In this document: piece by piece, positions 11,379 to 19,083 of the stretch | Layout: the number at the start of each line of letters is the position of its first letter | Position numbering within the stretch: the stretch's first letter is position 1 | Notes under the pieces: generated by a model | Told to the model about the DNA's origin: nothing | Database searches by the model: none | Seen by the model: the letters and a program-made list of their open reading frames with translations, nothing else | Source of the DNA: Phytobacter diazotrophicus | Lineage (GTDB): Bacteria; Pseudomonadota; Gammaproteobacteria; Enterobacterales; Enterobacteriaceae | DNA: 64,000 bases | Reading direction: 5' to 3' | Assembly: GCA_004346725.1 (NCBI GenBank) | Contig: SMDE01000007.1 | Span: 248,001 to 312,000, forward strand | Made by a program: the position numbers and the translations under genes

Positions 11379-12929
11379 TCAGGCGAAGCTTGGCAACAGC
11401 GCTTCGATTTCTGCGGGCCAGTGTTCGCGGGAGGCCCACAGACGCATCATCTCGACGTCCGGTGACATCAGGCGGTCCTTTTCAAGGAACGCAACATTCT
11501 GGCGGATCGCCTGCATTTCGTTTTCCAGGGTACTTGAGCTTTGCAGCGGACGATGGAAATCCACCCCTTGCGCGGCGGCCATGGCTTCAATGCCAACCAC
11601 AACGCTGGTGTTAAAACACATATCCCCCAGGCGACGCGCGGCGTAGGTCGCCATTGAGACATGGTCTTCCTGATTGGCTGAGGTAGGCAGGCTATCGACG
11701 CTTCCCGGATGGGCCAGCGATTTGTTTTCTGAGGCCAGCGCGGCGGCGGTGACCTGGGCAATCATAAAGCCGGAGTTCACGCCGCCGTCGCGCACCAGAA
11801 ACGGCGGCAAACCGGATAATCCCGTATCCAGCAACAGCGCCATACGGCGCTCCGATATCGCCCCGATCTCAGCGACCGCCAGCGCGATAATGTCCGCGGC
11901 GAAGGCGACCGGTTCGGCGTGGAAATTGCCGCCGGAAATCACGTCGCCGTTTTCCGCAAACACCAGTGGATTATCGGACGCAGCATTGGCTTCAATGCGC
12001 AAAATGCGGGCGGCGTGATGTAAGTTATCAAGGCACGCCCCCATCACCTGCGGCACACAGCGGATGGAGTACGGATCCTGTACGCGGCCACAGGCCGCAT
12101 GGGAAGTCACAATCTCGCTCCCGGCAAGAATGTTGTTCAGCGCTGCCGCCACGGCAATCTGCCCTTGCTGTCCGCGGGCTTCATGGATACGCGGGTCCAG
12201 CGGTTTAACGGAACCTTTAATGGCTTCCAGCGACAGTGCGCCAGCCACCAGCCCGGCGGAAAAGACGCGTTCTGCCTCAAACAGTCCCGACAGCGCGAGG
12301 GAGGTCGACACCTGGGTACCGTTAAGCAGCGCCAGCCCCTCTTTCGGCCCGAGTTCGAACGGGCGTATCCCGGCGCTTGCCAGACCTTCCACCGCAGACA
12401 GGGTATTGCCCTGTACCGTCACCGTGCCTTCGCCAATCAGCATCAGAGACAGATGCGCCAGCGGGGCTAAATCGCCGGAGGCGCCCACAGAGCCTTTTTC
12501 GGGAATGCAGGGATAGACCCCGGCATTGAAGAGGGTTATCAGGGCATCAATGACTTCAATGCGAATGCCGGAATGGCCGCGTGACAGGCTGAGGATTTTG
12601 GTTGCCATCACCAGGCGCACGATGTTATCCGCCAGATATTTACCCGTCCCCACGCTGTGCGACAGCACCAGATTGCGCTGTAATTCCGCCAGGCGCTCGG
12701 CCGGAATACGGGTTTGCGCCAGCTTGCCGAACCCGGTATTGATGCCGTACACCACCTCCCCCGATGCCACAATGCGGGTGACCGTCTCCTGAGAGGCCAG
12801 CACATCGGCACGGGCCTCTTCCGCCAGCGCGAGATGAACATTGCCCTGATAAATCTGGCGCAGCATCGGCAGATCAACATGACCAGGCTGCAGGCGGCAA
12901 AGGGTGAAACCGGTGGATGAAGGAGCCAT
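11379..12929 (-). CDS. hutH: Histidine ammonia-lyase HutH
   Basis: Removes ammonia from L-histidine to give trans-urocanate, the entry step of the Hut pathway. 516 aa, family length. The tripeptide Ala150-Ser151-Gly152 in [14 protein letters not shown] cyclises to the MIO electrophile. The catalytic tyrosine is in [11 protein letters not shown] (residue 61). The ATG at 12929 has AGGAA seven bases before it. It is the first gene of the leftward unit hutH-hutU-aminotransferase-LldD-like-GldA-like, and a probable HutC operator lies 20 bases upstream of the start. Confidence 0.97.
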   Translation of the reverse strand: MAPSSTGFTLCRLQPGHVDLPMLRQIYQGNVHLALAEEARADVLASQETVTRIVASGEVVYGINTGFGKLAQTRIPAERLAELQRNLVLSHSVGTGKYLADNIVRLVMATKILSLSRGHSGIRIEVIDALITLFNAGVYPCIPEKGSVGASGDLAPLAHLSLMLIGEGTVTVQGNTLSAVEGLASAGIRPFELGPKEGLALLNGTQVSTSLALSGLFEAERVFSAGLVAGALSLEAIKGSVKPLDPRIHEARGQQGQIAVAAALNNILAGSEIVTSHAACGRVQDPYSIRCVPQVMGACLDNLHHAARILRIEANAASDNPLVFAENGDVISGGNFHAEPVAFAADIIALAVAEIGAISERRMALLLDTGLSGLPPFLVRDGGVNSGFMIAQVTAAALASENKSLAHPGSVDSLPTSANQEDHVSMATYAARRLGDMCFNTSVVVGIEAMAAAQGVDFHRPLQSSSTLENEMQAIRQNVAFLEKDRLMSPDVEMMRLWASREHWPAEIEALLPSFA

Positions 12930-12948
12930 AATCTATTCCTGTATATAC

Positions 12949-12960
12949 AAGTAGAGCTGA
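12949..12960 (-). promoter_or_regulatory. Probable HutC operator upstream of hutH
   Basis: The minus strand reads TTGTATATACAG, 11 of 12 bases of the TTGTMTATACAA pattern found at three other hut promoters in this island. Its position between promoter and hutH start suits repression. HutC is a GntR-type repressor released by urocanate in characterised systems; binding here is inferred. Confidence 0.7.
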
Positions 12961-13044
12961 AAATATACCCGGTCAGGAGTCGGCCCACCGGGTGCTTACG
13001 CACAACCTGACAAAAAAGTGGCAACACGACGCAAAAAATAGCGA

Positions 13045-13830
13045 TCAATGATCCAGAGTCTGCAGCGTCTCGGTACGGATCTCTTCCGTTATCCGCGCTT
13101 TGAGCGTCATAAACTCCGGCGATGTCTTTAAGGTGTAATCACGCGGGTGCGGGAAGTTCACCGCCACTTCGGTTTTGATTCTCCCCGGCCGGGCGCTGAA
13201 AATTGCCACTTTATTGGCCATAAAAATGGCTTCATCAATATCGTGCGTCACAAACAGCACCGTCTTGCGCGATGACTCCCATATTGACAGCAGTAACTCC
13301 TGCATCATCACGCGCGTCTGGTTATCGAGCGCGCCGAAGGGTTCATCCATCAGCAAAACTTTCGGGTCATTCGCCAGCGCACGGGCAATAGCCGTACGTT
13401 GCTGCATACCACCTGACAGTTGCCGTGGGAAGTGATGCTCAAAGCCGCGCAAACCGACCTTATTAATAAAGTAGTCGCTGCGCTCCTTTTGCGCCGCTTT
13501 ACTCACGCCTCGCTCCTGTAAGCCGAAGCGGATATTTTGCTCAACGGTCAGCCAGGGGAAGAGCGTATAGCTCTGGAACACCATGCCGCGATCCGCACCG
13601 GGGCCATCGACCAGCTCCCCATCCAGCCAGACTTCACCGCGTGTCGGCTGATCCAGCCCGGCGACAATACGCAGCAGCGTCGATTTGCCGCAGCCGGAAG
13701 GGCCGAGAATGGTTATAAAATCGTTCTCATTGACCTGATAATCCACTGGTAACAGTGCCTGGGTTTTTTCACCTTTCGGGCCAGTGAAAACACGCTCTAC
13801 CTGGCGAACGCTGAGCTTCGGATAGTTCAT
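13045..13830 (-). CDS. NitT/TauT-type ABC transporter ATPase of hut island
   Basis: ATP-binding subunit of an SsuB/TauB-like importer, 261 aa. Walker A is GPSGCGKST, the Q-loop is in MVFQSYTLFPW, the ABC signature is LSGGMQQR, Walker B is LLMDEPFGALD and the switch His is in FVTHDIDEA. The ATG at 13830 overlaps the permease stop (TAATG) with GGAG nine bases before it; an in-frame ATG at 13845 would add five residues. It is the last gene of substrate-binding protein - permease - ATPase. The regulatory sites upstream of this unit tie it to histidine use and nitrogen limitation. The ligand is unknown. Confidence 0.92.
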   Translation of the reverse strand: MNYPKLSVRQVERVFTGPKGEKTQALLPVDYQVNENDFITILGPSGCGKSTLLRIVAGLDQPTRGEVWLDGELVDGPGADRGMVFQSYTLFPWLTVEQNIRFGLQERGVSKAAQKERSDYFINKVGLRGFEHHFPRQLSGGMQQRTAIARALANDPKVLLMDEPFGALDNQTRVMMQELLLSIWESSRKTVLFVTHDIDEAIFMANKVAIFSARPGRIKTEVAVNFPHPRDYTLKTSPEFMTLKARITEEIRTETLQTLDH

Positions 13831-14711
13831 TACAGAGAGCTCCATACAAACAGGCGGCGGTTGACCGCTTTAAACAACAGGTCGGAGAGCAAGCCGATAC
13901 AGCCAATGACGATAATGCCGAAGATCATCTGCCCGGTGTTGAGTAACGCCTGGCTGTTGACAATCATATGGCCTATCCCGCTGGATGAACCGATAAGCTC
14001 CGCCACGATGACGTAGGTCCAGGCCCAGCCGAGCACCAGACGCAAAAGTTCGGCGATTTCCGGTGCCGCACCGGGAATAATCACCCGACGCACCACGCTT
14101 TTATTGGTCGCCCCCAGCGTGTAGGCCGCTTCGACCAGATCGCGACGCGCGGCACCTACGGCGACAGCGACCATCAGGGTTATCTGGAAGAAAGAGCCAA
14201 TAAAAATCACCAGGATCTTCTGCATTTCACCAATGCCGGCCCACAGGATCAAAAGAGGCACAAACGCGGAGGCTGGCAGATAGCGGCAAAACGAGACAAA
14301 CGGCTCGAAGAAGGCTTCGATAAGCTTGTACGAGCCCATCCAGATGCCCAGCGGCACGGCGATAACGCAGGCCAGGACAAACCCACCCAGTACGCGCATT
14401 ACCGTCATGCCGATATCGGTGGTGAAATCGAAATCGGTAAACAGTAATACCCCTTCCTGCACCATGCTGGCCGGGCTTGCGAGGAAGGTCGGCGCCACCA
14501 GGTCGGTAAAGGTCACCAGCGCCCACAAGGCGAAAAACAGCACAAAGAAGCAGAAGCCCAGAAACCAGCGATGCCGGGGCGCAACGGGGCGTAATGGCAC
14601 CATCATCGGGTTATGCCAGACCTTTTTGCTTGCCGGCAGGGGAGCCGGCTCGCGTAAGTCTGTCGTGGTCTTGCTGGCGTAGTCCGCGGCCTGACTGACA
14701 GGACTGTTCAT
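13830..14711 (-). CDS. NitT/TauT-type ABC transporter permease of hut island
   Basis: Inner-membrane subunit of the BPD_transp_1 type (SsuC/TauC-like), about 293 aa with six or so hydrophobic segments. The coupling-helix EAA motif is in LVEAAYTLGATNKSVVRRVIIPGAAP, written here as its parts EAAYTLGATNKS and VIIPGAAPEI. The N-terminal 50 residues are hydrophilic. Two starts are possible: ATG 14726, overlapping the binding-protein stop as ATGA without a ribosome site, and ATG 14711, which has AAGGA seven bases upstream and is used here. It works with the ATPase and periplasmic protein on either side. Confidence 0.92.
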   Translation of the reverse strand: MNSPVSQAADYASKTTTDLREPAPLPASKKVWHNPMMVPLRPVAPRHRWFLGFCFFVLFFALWALVTFTDLVAPTFLASPASMVQEGVLLFTDFDFTTDIGMTVMRVLGGFVLACVIAVPLGIWMGSYKLIEAFFEPFVSFCRYLPASAFVPLLILWAGIGEMQKILVIFIGSFFQITLMVAVAVGAARRDLVEAAYTLGATNKSVVRRVIIPGAAPEIAELLRLVLGWAWTYVIVAELIGSSSGIGHMIVNSQALLNTGQMIFGIIVIGCIGLLSDLLFKAVNRRLFVWSSL

Positions 14712-14722
14712 ATCGTGGTCCT

Positions 14723-15706
14723 TCATGGCTGAGTAACGTACTTCGCGTCGTACAACGTATTGATATCCGGCGTTTTACGCAGAATTTTCATCTCCGTGAG
14801 CAGCCGTGCCGCCTCATTGGTGAAGCTTACGATTTCGCCGCTAAAGAATTTTTTGTTGGCATCGCGATCCTGCCAGCGCAGATAGCTGGACTCTTCGGCA
14901 AACTGTTTGCCGGTCTCTTTCACCGCCGCGCCCATGATTTCATTGGCTTTATCCGGGTCGGCTTTGATCATGTCCAGCGCTTCGAAATAACTGTTGACCA
15001 GCGCCTGGGCCGCTTTCGGGTTTTTATCCAGCCAGGACGGCGTGCAGCCAAGGGTATCCATCACCATCGGGTAGTCGAGCGTGGTGGTCAGGATTTTGCC
15101 CTTATCCGGGCTCTGGCGGATGTTGGAGAGATACGGTTCGTAGGTCACGGCAGCGTCGTTCTGCCCGGCAATGAACGCATGCGCGGCGGCATCCGGCCCT
15201 AAGGTCGCGAGCTTGACATCTTTCATCGTCATGCCGTTTTTATCGAGGATCCACGCCAGCAGGAAATAAGATGACGTACCGGGCGCATCGACGCTGATCG
15301 TTTTGCCTTTCAGGTCCGCCACGCTATTGATACCGCCGCGTACCGCAATCCCATCCGCACCGTAGGATTTATCCAGTTGGACAATTTGCTTAACAGGCAC
15401 GCCGCTGGCATTCCAGGTGAGATAGGTTTCAACCGTAGTCCCGGCGCATTGCAGCGAACCGGAGGCAATCGCCAGATGACGGGATTGCTGCGGGACCATT
15501 TTCAGGGTGACATCAAGACCATTCTTTTTGAAAATGCCCGCTTTATCGGCAAGGGTCAGCGGCGCAAAGCCGGTCCAGCCGGAAATCCCAATCGCCACCG
15601 GCGTATCCGCCGCCAGTGCTGTATTAGCCGCACCGCCTAACGCGACTGCCAGCCCTAACAGAGATAACGAACGCTTTAGTACAGTCCTGGAAATCATGTT
15701 GCTCAT
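14723..15706 (-). CDS. NitT/TauT-type ABC transporter substrate-binding protein of hut island
   Basis: Periplasmic binding protein of the NMT1/SsuA type, 327 aa. A signal peptide of about 32 residues ends at ALA-AD (positively charged MSNMISRTVLKR followed by a hydrophobic stretch). The mature protein opens with VAIGISGWTGFAPLTLADKA, typical of this family, and contains KTISVDAPGTSSYFLLAWIL. AGGAG lies six bases before the ATG. It is first of three transporter genes and is preceded by a probable HutC operator and a perfect sigma-54 promoter. Histidine, urocanate or an imidazole 2-hydroxy/2-oxo acid are candidate ligands; the sequence alone does not decide. Confidence 0.92.
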   Translation of the reverse strand: MSNMISRTVLKRSLSLLGLAVALGGAANTALAADTPVAIGISGWTGFAPLTLADKAGIFKKNGLDVTLKMVPQQSRHLAIASGSLQCAGTTVETYLTWNASGVPVKQIVQLDKSYGADGIAVRGGINSVADLKGKTISVDAPGTSSYFLLAWILDKNGMTMKDVKLATLGPDAAAHAFIAGQNDAAVTYEPYLSNIRQSPDKGKILTTTLDYPMVMDTLGCTPSWLDKNPKAAQALVNSYFEALDMIKADPDKANEIMGAAVKETGKQFAEESSYLRWQDRDANKKFFSGEIVSFTNEAARLLTEMKILRKTPDINTLYDAKYVTQP

Positions 15707-15786
15707 CTGCCACTCCTGCCAAATTACCTGTCTCGGGAATGCCTGCGCAGCAATGTGCCACCGGCGAATGACGCTACTGTATATTC

Positions 15787-15798
15787 TTGTCTATACAA
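15787..15798. promoter_or_regulatory. Probable HutC operator of the ABC transporter operon
   Basis: TTGTCTATACAA, a perfect copy of the island consensus. It falls about 8-19 bases downstream of the start point predicted from the neighbouring sigma-54 promoter, where a bound repressor would block the polymerase. Confidence 0.75.
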
Positions 15799-15816
15799 TT
15801 AAGCCGAGAAAGATAA

Positions 15817-15832
15817 AGCAAGCTTTGTGCCA
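15817..15832 (-). promoter_or_regulatory. Sigma-54 consensus promoter of the hut ABC transporter
   Basis: The minus strand reads TGGCACAAAGCTTGCT, matching TGGCACN5TTGCW at every defined position with GG and GC ten bases apart. The predicted start is near 15806, some 100 bases before the binding-protein gene. It implies activation by a bacterial enhancer-binding protein, most likely NtrC; that part is inference. Confidence 0.85.
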
Positions 15833-15895
15833 GTCCGTAAGAGCGCCCGTATCGTTGCTTTCGCCTACTGACCGTGGGCCTGACGAATCAAAGTA

Positions 15896-15923
15896 GTGCA
15901 CCCGGCGCGCTATTTCAGTGCAC
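15896..15923. promoter_or_regulatory. Paired GTGCAC elements, possible NtrC enhancer
   Basis: GTGCAC occurs at 15896-15901 (continuing as GTGCACC) and at 15918-15923 (in AGTGCACT), two helical turns apart. They sit about 90 to 117 bases upstream of the predicted sigma-54 start. GTGCA/TGCAC is the half-site of NtrC dyads, but the 22-bp spacing is not that of a single canonical NtrC site. Confidence 0.4.
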
Positions 15924-15934
15924 TCTGCTCCGGG

Positions 15935-16522
15935 TTAGTCCGTGACCGCAGCCCACAAGAGCAGACCCTGCCCGGGATGGGTTTGCGCACACGACGAAAT
16001 AGCCCACTGCGCCTGCGCTTGTCGGTCGCTCGTTGACCACCAGAAACCGTCGCCCTTGCCAAAGCGTGTCCCATCCGGCAGTTGCCACTCACCCTCAATG
16101 GCGTAGAGCACACCGCCTTTCTCTGCGGTGACTGTCCCGCTTTCACGCAGGACGACCACGCGAGGGGCGCAGACATGGCGGCGGGTCATCAGATTGAAAT
16201 CCATCGTCATACCGCCCAACAGATGCGCGCTGAGTGAGAGGTCGCCACTGAAAGCAAACGGTGCGCCGACCGTGCTCAGACGGTGGTTAAGCTGCCCGCC
16301 ATCGGACAGATGTACCCCCTCTCCGCTCAGTAAAGTTATCGAGCGTTCAATACCCGGGAAGGCGGAAAACGGGCCATCGGCGGCGATAGTGGCAATGCTG
16401 GCGCGCCAGTCAAATTCCGCCGTACCCTGCGGCCAACTGATGATCTCGCGGGTTTCTCCCCCGCCATTGCGCCAGCGACTTACCGGCAACGTCGCCTGGG
16501 AAAACGGATGCCAGTTGTTCAT
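15935..16522 (-). CDS. hutD: HutD/Ves family protein
   Basis: HutD-family cupin-like protein, 195 aa, with the family opening LPVSRWRNGGGETREI and the core FSAFPGIERSITLLSGEGV. HutD is found in many hut clusters; in Pseudomonas it has been proposed to limit hut activity by binding a pathway intermediate such as formylglutamate, not to act as an enzyme. The start overlaps the hutF stop as ATGA, so hutF and hutD are co-translated. It is the last gene of its unit; the following 229 bases hold the transporter promoter. Confidence 0.92.
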   Translation of the reverse strand: MNNWHPFSQATLPVSRWRNGGGETREIISWPQGTAEFDWRASIATIAADGPFSAFPGIERSITLLSGEGVHLSDGGQLNHRLSTVGAPFAFSGDLSLSAHLLGGMTMDFNLMTRRHVCAPRVVVLRESGTVTAEKGGVLYAIEGEWQLPDGTRFGKGDGFWWSTSDRQAQAQWAISSCAQTHPGQGLLLWAAVTD

Positions 16523-17892
16523 GCGTTCTCCTGAGAAAGCTGTTGCAACAGACGCAGAAAATCAGCCGCGGCGGCCTGCTGCTGAGGATGAACCCCGTCA
16601 ATAACCCGCGCCACGCCGCCAACATAGACATCGCGAATTTGTCCGGCATGACCGGCAAACAACCAGCGGTTAAGTAGCTCGTTGTCGCTTGCCGCGGCCA
16701 GGTAAGGGTCCTGATGGTCAAGCACCAGCCAGTCGGCGCGATAACCGACCGAAAGTTGCCCCAGCGGGACACCGCAGGCCTGCGCACCACCGGACAACGC
16801 CTGCGTGTAAAGCACATCCCCTACCCGCGTTTGCCCCGTAGCGACCAGCCGGTTACGCCGCTGGTCGCGCAGGCGCTGGCCATATTCCAGCCAGCGCAAC
16901 TCTTCCACCACGTTGAGCGAGACATGGCTGTCCGAGCCGATACCCCAGCGCCCTTCCTGCACCAGATAGTCAACGCCGGGGAAAATACCGTCGCCAAGGT
17001 TCGCTTCAGTGGTTGGGCACAATCCGGTCACCGCACCGCTGTGGGCCATTTTTGTCACTTCGCTGGCATCCGCATGGGTCGCGTGGATCAGGCACCAGCG
17101 GGCATCCACGTCCAGATGATCATACAGCCAACTGATCGGGCGCTGACCGCTCCAGTTCAGGCAGTCGTTAACCTCTTTTTGCTGTTCGGCAATATGAATA
17201 TGAACCGGGAGCGTCGGGTCACTGGCGCGTAACACCTGCTCCATTTGTTCAGGCGTAACCGCACGCAGGGAGTGAAAGCACAACCCCTTGTTTTGCAGCG
17301 GTTTTCCGTCGATTTGCCGCCCAATGATCGCCTGCTGCTCCAGATAGCTGTCGGCATCCTGAATAAAGCGTTTTTGCCCGGCCTGAGCGGGTTGGCCGCC
17401 AAACCCGGCATAGCTGTAAAGCACCGGCAATAACGTCAGGCCAATGCCCACATCCCCGGCGGCGGCGCTCAGGTGTGCGGTCATCTCACCACGATCGGCA
17501 TAGGGTTTGCCGCTGATATTATTGTGCAAATAGTGGAATTCGGCCACCTGGGTGTAGCCGCCTTTGAGCATTTCGATATAGAGCTGGCGGGCAATCACGC
17601 CGACTTGTTGCGGGGTCAGGCGCTGCACCATGCGGTACATCAGATCCCGCCAGGTCCAGAAGCTGTCCTGCGGGTCGCCCGCCACCTCCGCAAGCCCAGC
17701 CATCACGCGCTGAAAGGCATGGGAGTGCAGGTTTGGCATCCCCGGCACCACCGGGCCGGAAAGCGGGATACTGCCATCGGGAGTAGCATCAGGCGTGATG
17801 GCGGTCAGCATGCCGACATCATCAACCTCCAGTCGGACATTGTGCGCCCAACCTGTAGCGAGCAAGACACGTGGAGCAAAATATGCAGGCAT
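16519..17892 (-). CDS. hutF: Formimidoylglutamate deiminase HutF
   Basis: Amidohydrolase-superfamily enzyme that deiminates N-formimino-L-glutamate to N-formyl-L-glutamate plus ammonia. 457 aa from the ATG at 17892, which has CAGGAAC upstream; the open frame extends further but without a comparable site. Metal ligands are visible: PNLHSHAFQR near the N-terminus, VHIHIAEQ, the His of CLIHATHAD and the Asp of GIGSDSHVS. With the N-formylglutamate type hutG in the same island it completes the five-step route. Its stop overlaps hutD, and it is divergent from hutC across a shared operator. Confidence 0.95.
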   Translation of the reverse strand: MPAYFAPRVLLATGWAHNVRLEVDDVGMLTAITPDATPDGSIPLSGPVVPGMPNLHSHAFQRVMAGLAEVAGDPQDSFWTWRDLMYRMVQRLTPQQVGVIARQLYIEMLKGGYTQVAEFHYLHNNISGKPYADRGEMTAHLSAAAGDVGIGLTLLPVLYSYAGFGGQPAQAGQKRFIQDADSYLEQQAIIGRQIDGKPLQNKGLCFHSLRAVTPEQMEQVLRASDPTLPVHIHIAEQQKEVNDCLNWSGQRPISWLYDHLDVDARWCLIHATHADASEVTKMAHSGAVTGLCPTTEANLGDGIFPGVDYLVQEGRWGIGSDSHVSLNVVEELRWLEYGQRLRDQRRNRLVATGQTRVGDVLYTQALSGGAQACGVPLGQLSVGYRADWLVLDHQDPYLAAASDNELLNRWLFAGHAGQIRDVYVGGVARVIDGVHPQQQAAAADFLRLLQQLSQENA

Positions 17893-17965
17893 AACAACGT
17901 TCCTGAACGGGGAAAAGCAACGTCTGAGCACCGTTGCGCAGACCACTGCCAAACCTTTGACCAAT

Positions 17966-17977
17966 TTGTCTATACAT
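17966..17977. promoter_or_regulatory. Probable HutC operator between hutF and hutC
   Basis: TTGTCTATACAT, 11 of 12 bases of the island consensus, 74 bases before the hutF start and 153 before hutC. It could serve both the leftward hutFD unit and autoregulation of hutC. The 237-base divergent gap holds no other gene that I can see. Confidence 0.65.
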
Positions 17978-18129
17978 ATACATATGCCTGAATTGGCTGT
18001 AAACTTGCAGCGTGTTTTTTTTACTATTTTCGTTTTTTCATCAACGTGCGCTTATCCCCTGCGCGGTGGACATGGCCGGACGTTGGGGAAACGTTCCTGA
18101 TACCTGTGGATTTTTTGAGAGGTAAGAAA

Positions 18130-18921
18130 ATGTCGGAGCCTTCACCGAACGGTGTCGCACAACACGGCGTGACCCGGCAGGCATTGTCTGAGCTTGCCGC
18201 TGCCATGAGTGATACCCCTGCCCCGATTTATCAGCGCGTGAAGCAGGCTATCATCAGCCAGATTCGCTCCGGTGCCTGGAAGCCCCATCAACGTATTCCG
18301 TCGGAAAGTGAACTGGTCAACGAGATTGGCGTGAGCCGCATGACCATTAACCGTGCGCTGCGTGAACTGACCAGCGAAGGTTTTCTTATCCGCATGCAGG
18401 GTGTCGGCACCTTCGTTGCCGAAGCGAAGGCCTACACGCCAATGCTCGAAGTGCACAATATTGCCGATGAAATCGCCCAGCGCGGCCATCGCCACGACAG
18501 CAGGATTCTGGTGTGTGAGGCCCGCGAGGCCGATGCCGATCAGGCCATGCAATTGGGTATCGCGCCCGGCGACACGCTGTTTTATTCGCAGATCGTCCAT
18601 TACGAAAATAATGTCCCCGTACAAATCGAAGACCGCTACGTTAACCCGGCCGCCGCGCCGGATTATCTGCGTCAGGTCTTCAATAAGCAGATGCCCTACA
18701 CCTATCTGATGGAAATATCGCCGCTCACAGCCGGTGAACATCGGGTCGAAGCGGTCAGCGCCAGCGACGAGCAGCGTGAATTGCTGCAACTGGAGGAGCA
18801 CGAACCCTGTCTGCTGATCCACCGTCGCACCTGGAGCGGTAGCCGCATCGTCACCTCCGCCCGTCTGGTTTACCCCGGTTCGCGCTATCAGCTATTTGGC
18901 CGCTTCACCAGCCACGGCTAA
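18130..18921 (+). CDS. hutC: Histidine utilisation repressor HutC (GntR family)
   Basis: Transcriptional repressor, 263 aa. An N-terminal GntR winged helix (PIYQRVKQAIISQIRSGAWK then PSESELVNEIGVSRMTINRA) is followed by a UTRA effector domain (VEVHNIADEI-like segment, then FYSQIVHYENNVPVQIEDRY and SARLVYPGSRYQL). In characterised systems urocanate is the inducer. The start at 18130 has GAGAGGTAAG upstream and gives the family N-terminus. It is transcribed away from hutF and followed by hutIG with its own operator. The sites it probably binds are the TTGTMTATACAA elements listed in this island. Confidence 0.95.
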   Translation: MSEPSPNGVAQHGVTRQALSELAAAMSDTPAPIYQRVKQAIISQIRSGAWKPHQRIPSESELVNEIGVSRMTINRALRELTSEGFLIRMQGVGTFVAEAKAYTPMLEVHNIADEIAQRGHRHDSRILVCEAREADADQAMQLGIAPGDTLFYSQIVHYENNVPVQIEDRYVNPAAAPDYLRQVFNKQMPYTYLMEISPLTAGEHRVEAVSASDEQRELLQLEEHEPCLLIHRRTWSGSRIVTSARLVYPGSRYQLFGRFTSHG

Positions 18922-19047
18922 CCCCGCTTTACCCATAGCGGCTTTTCTGGCCGCTGTGTCTCCTGATATGTAAGCTCACCAGCAATAAGAAAAAACTCTT
19001 TCTGCTCGCCTTGCCGCGTTTCCGGTTATGCGTTAGGTTGACTTTAA

Positions 19048-19059
19048 TTGTCTATACAA
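19048..19059. promoter_or_regulatory. Probable HutC operator of hutIG
   Basis: TTGTCTATACAA, a perfect consensus copy. It lies just after a -35-like TTGACT (19038-19043), so the operator occupies the promoter itself, 25 bases before the hutI start. Confidence 0.75.
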
Positions 19060-19083
19060 GATAAATCCAACCCGGAGTTTGTC

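Noticed and set aside
18142-18822. 226-codon minus-strand frame opposite hutC
   Set aside because: Antisense to hutC, no ribosome site, unusual composition.
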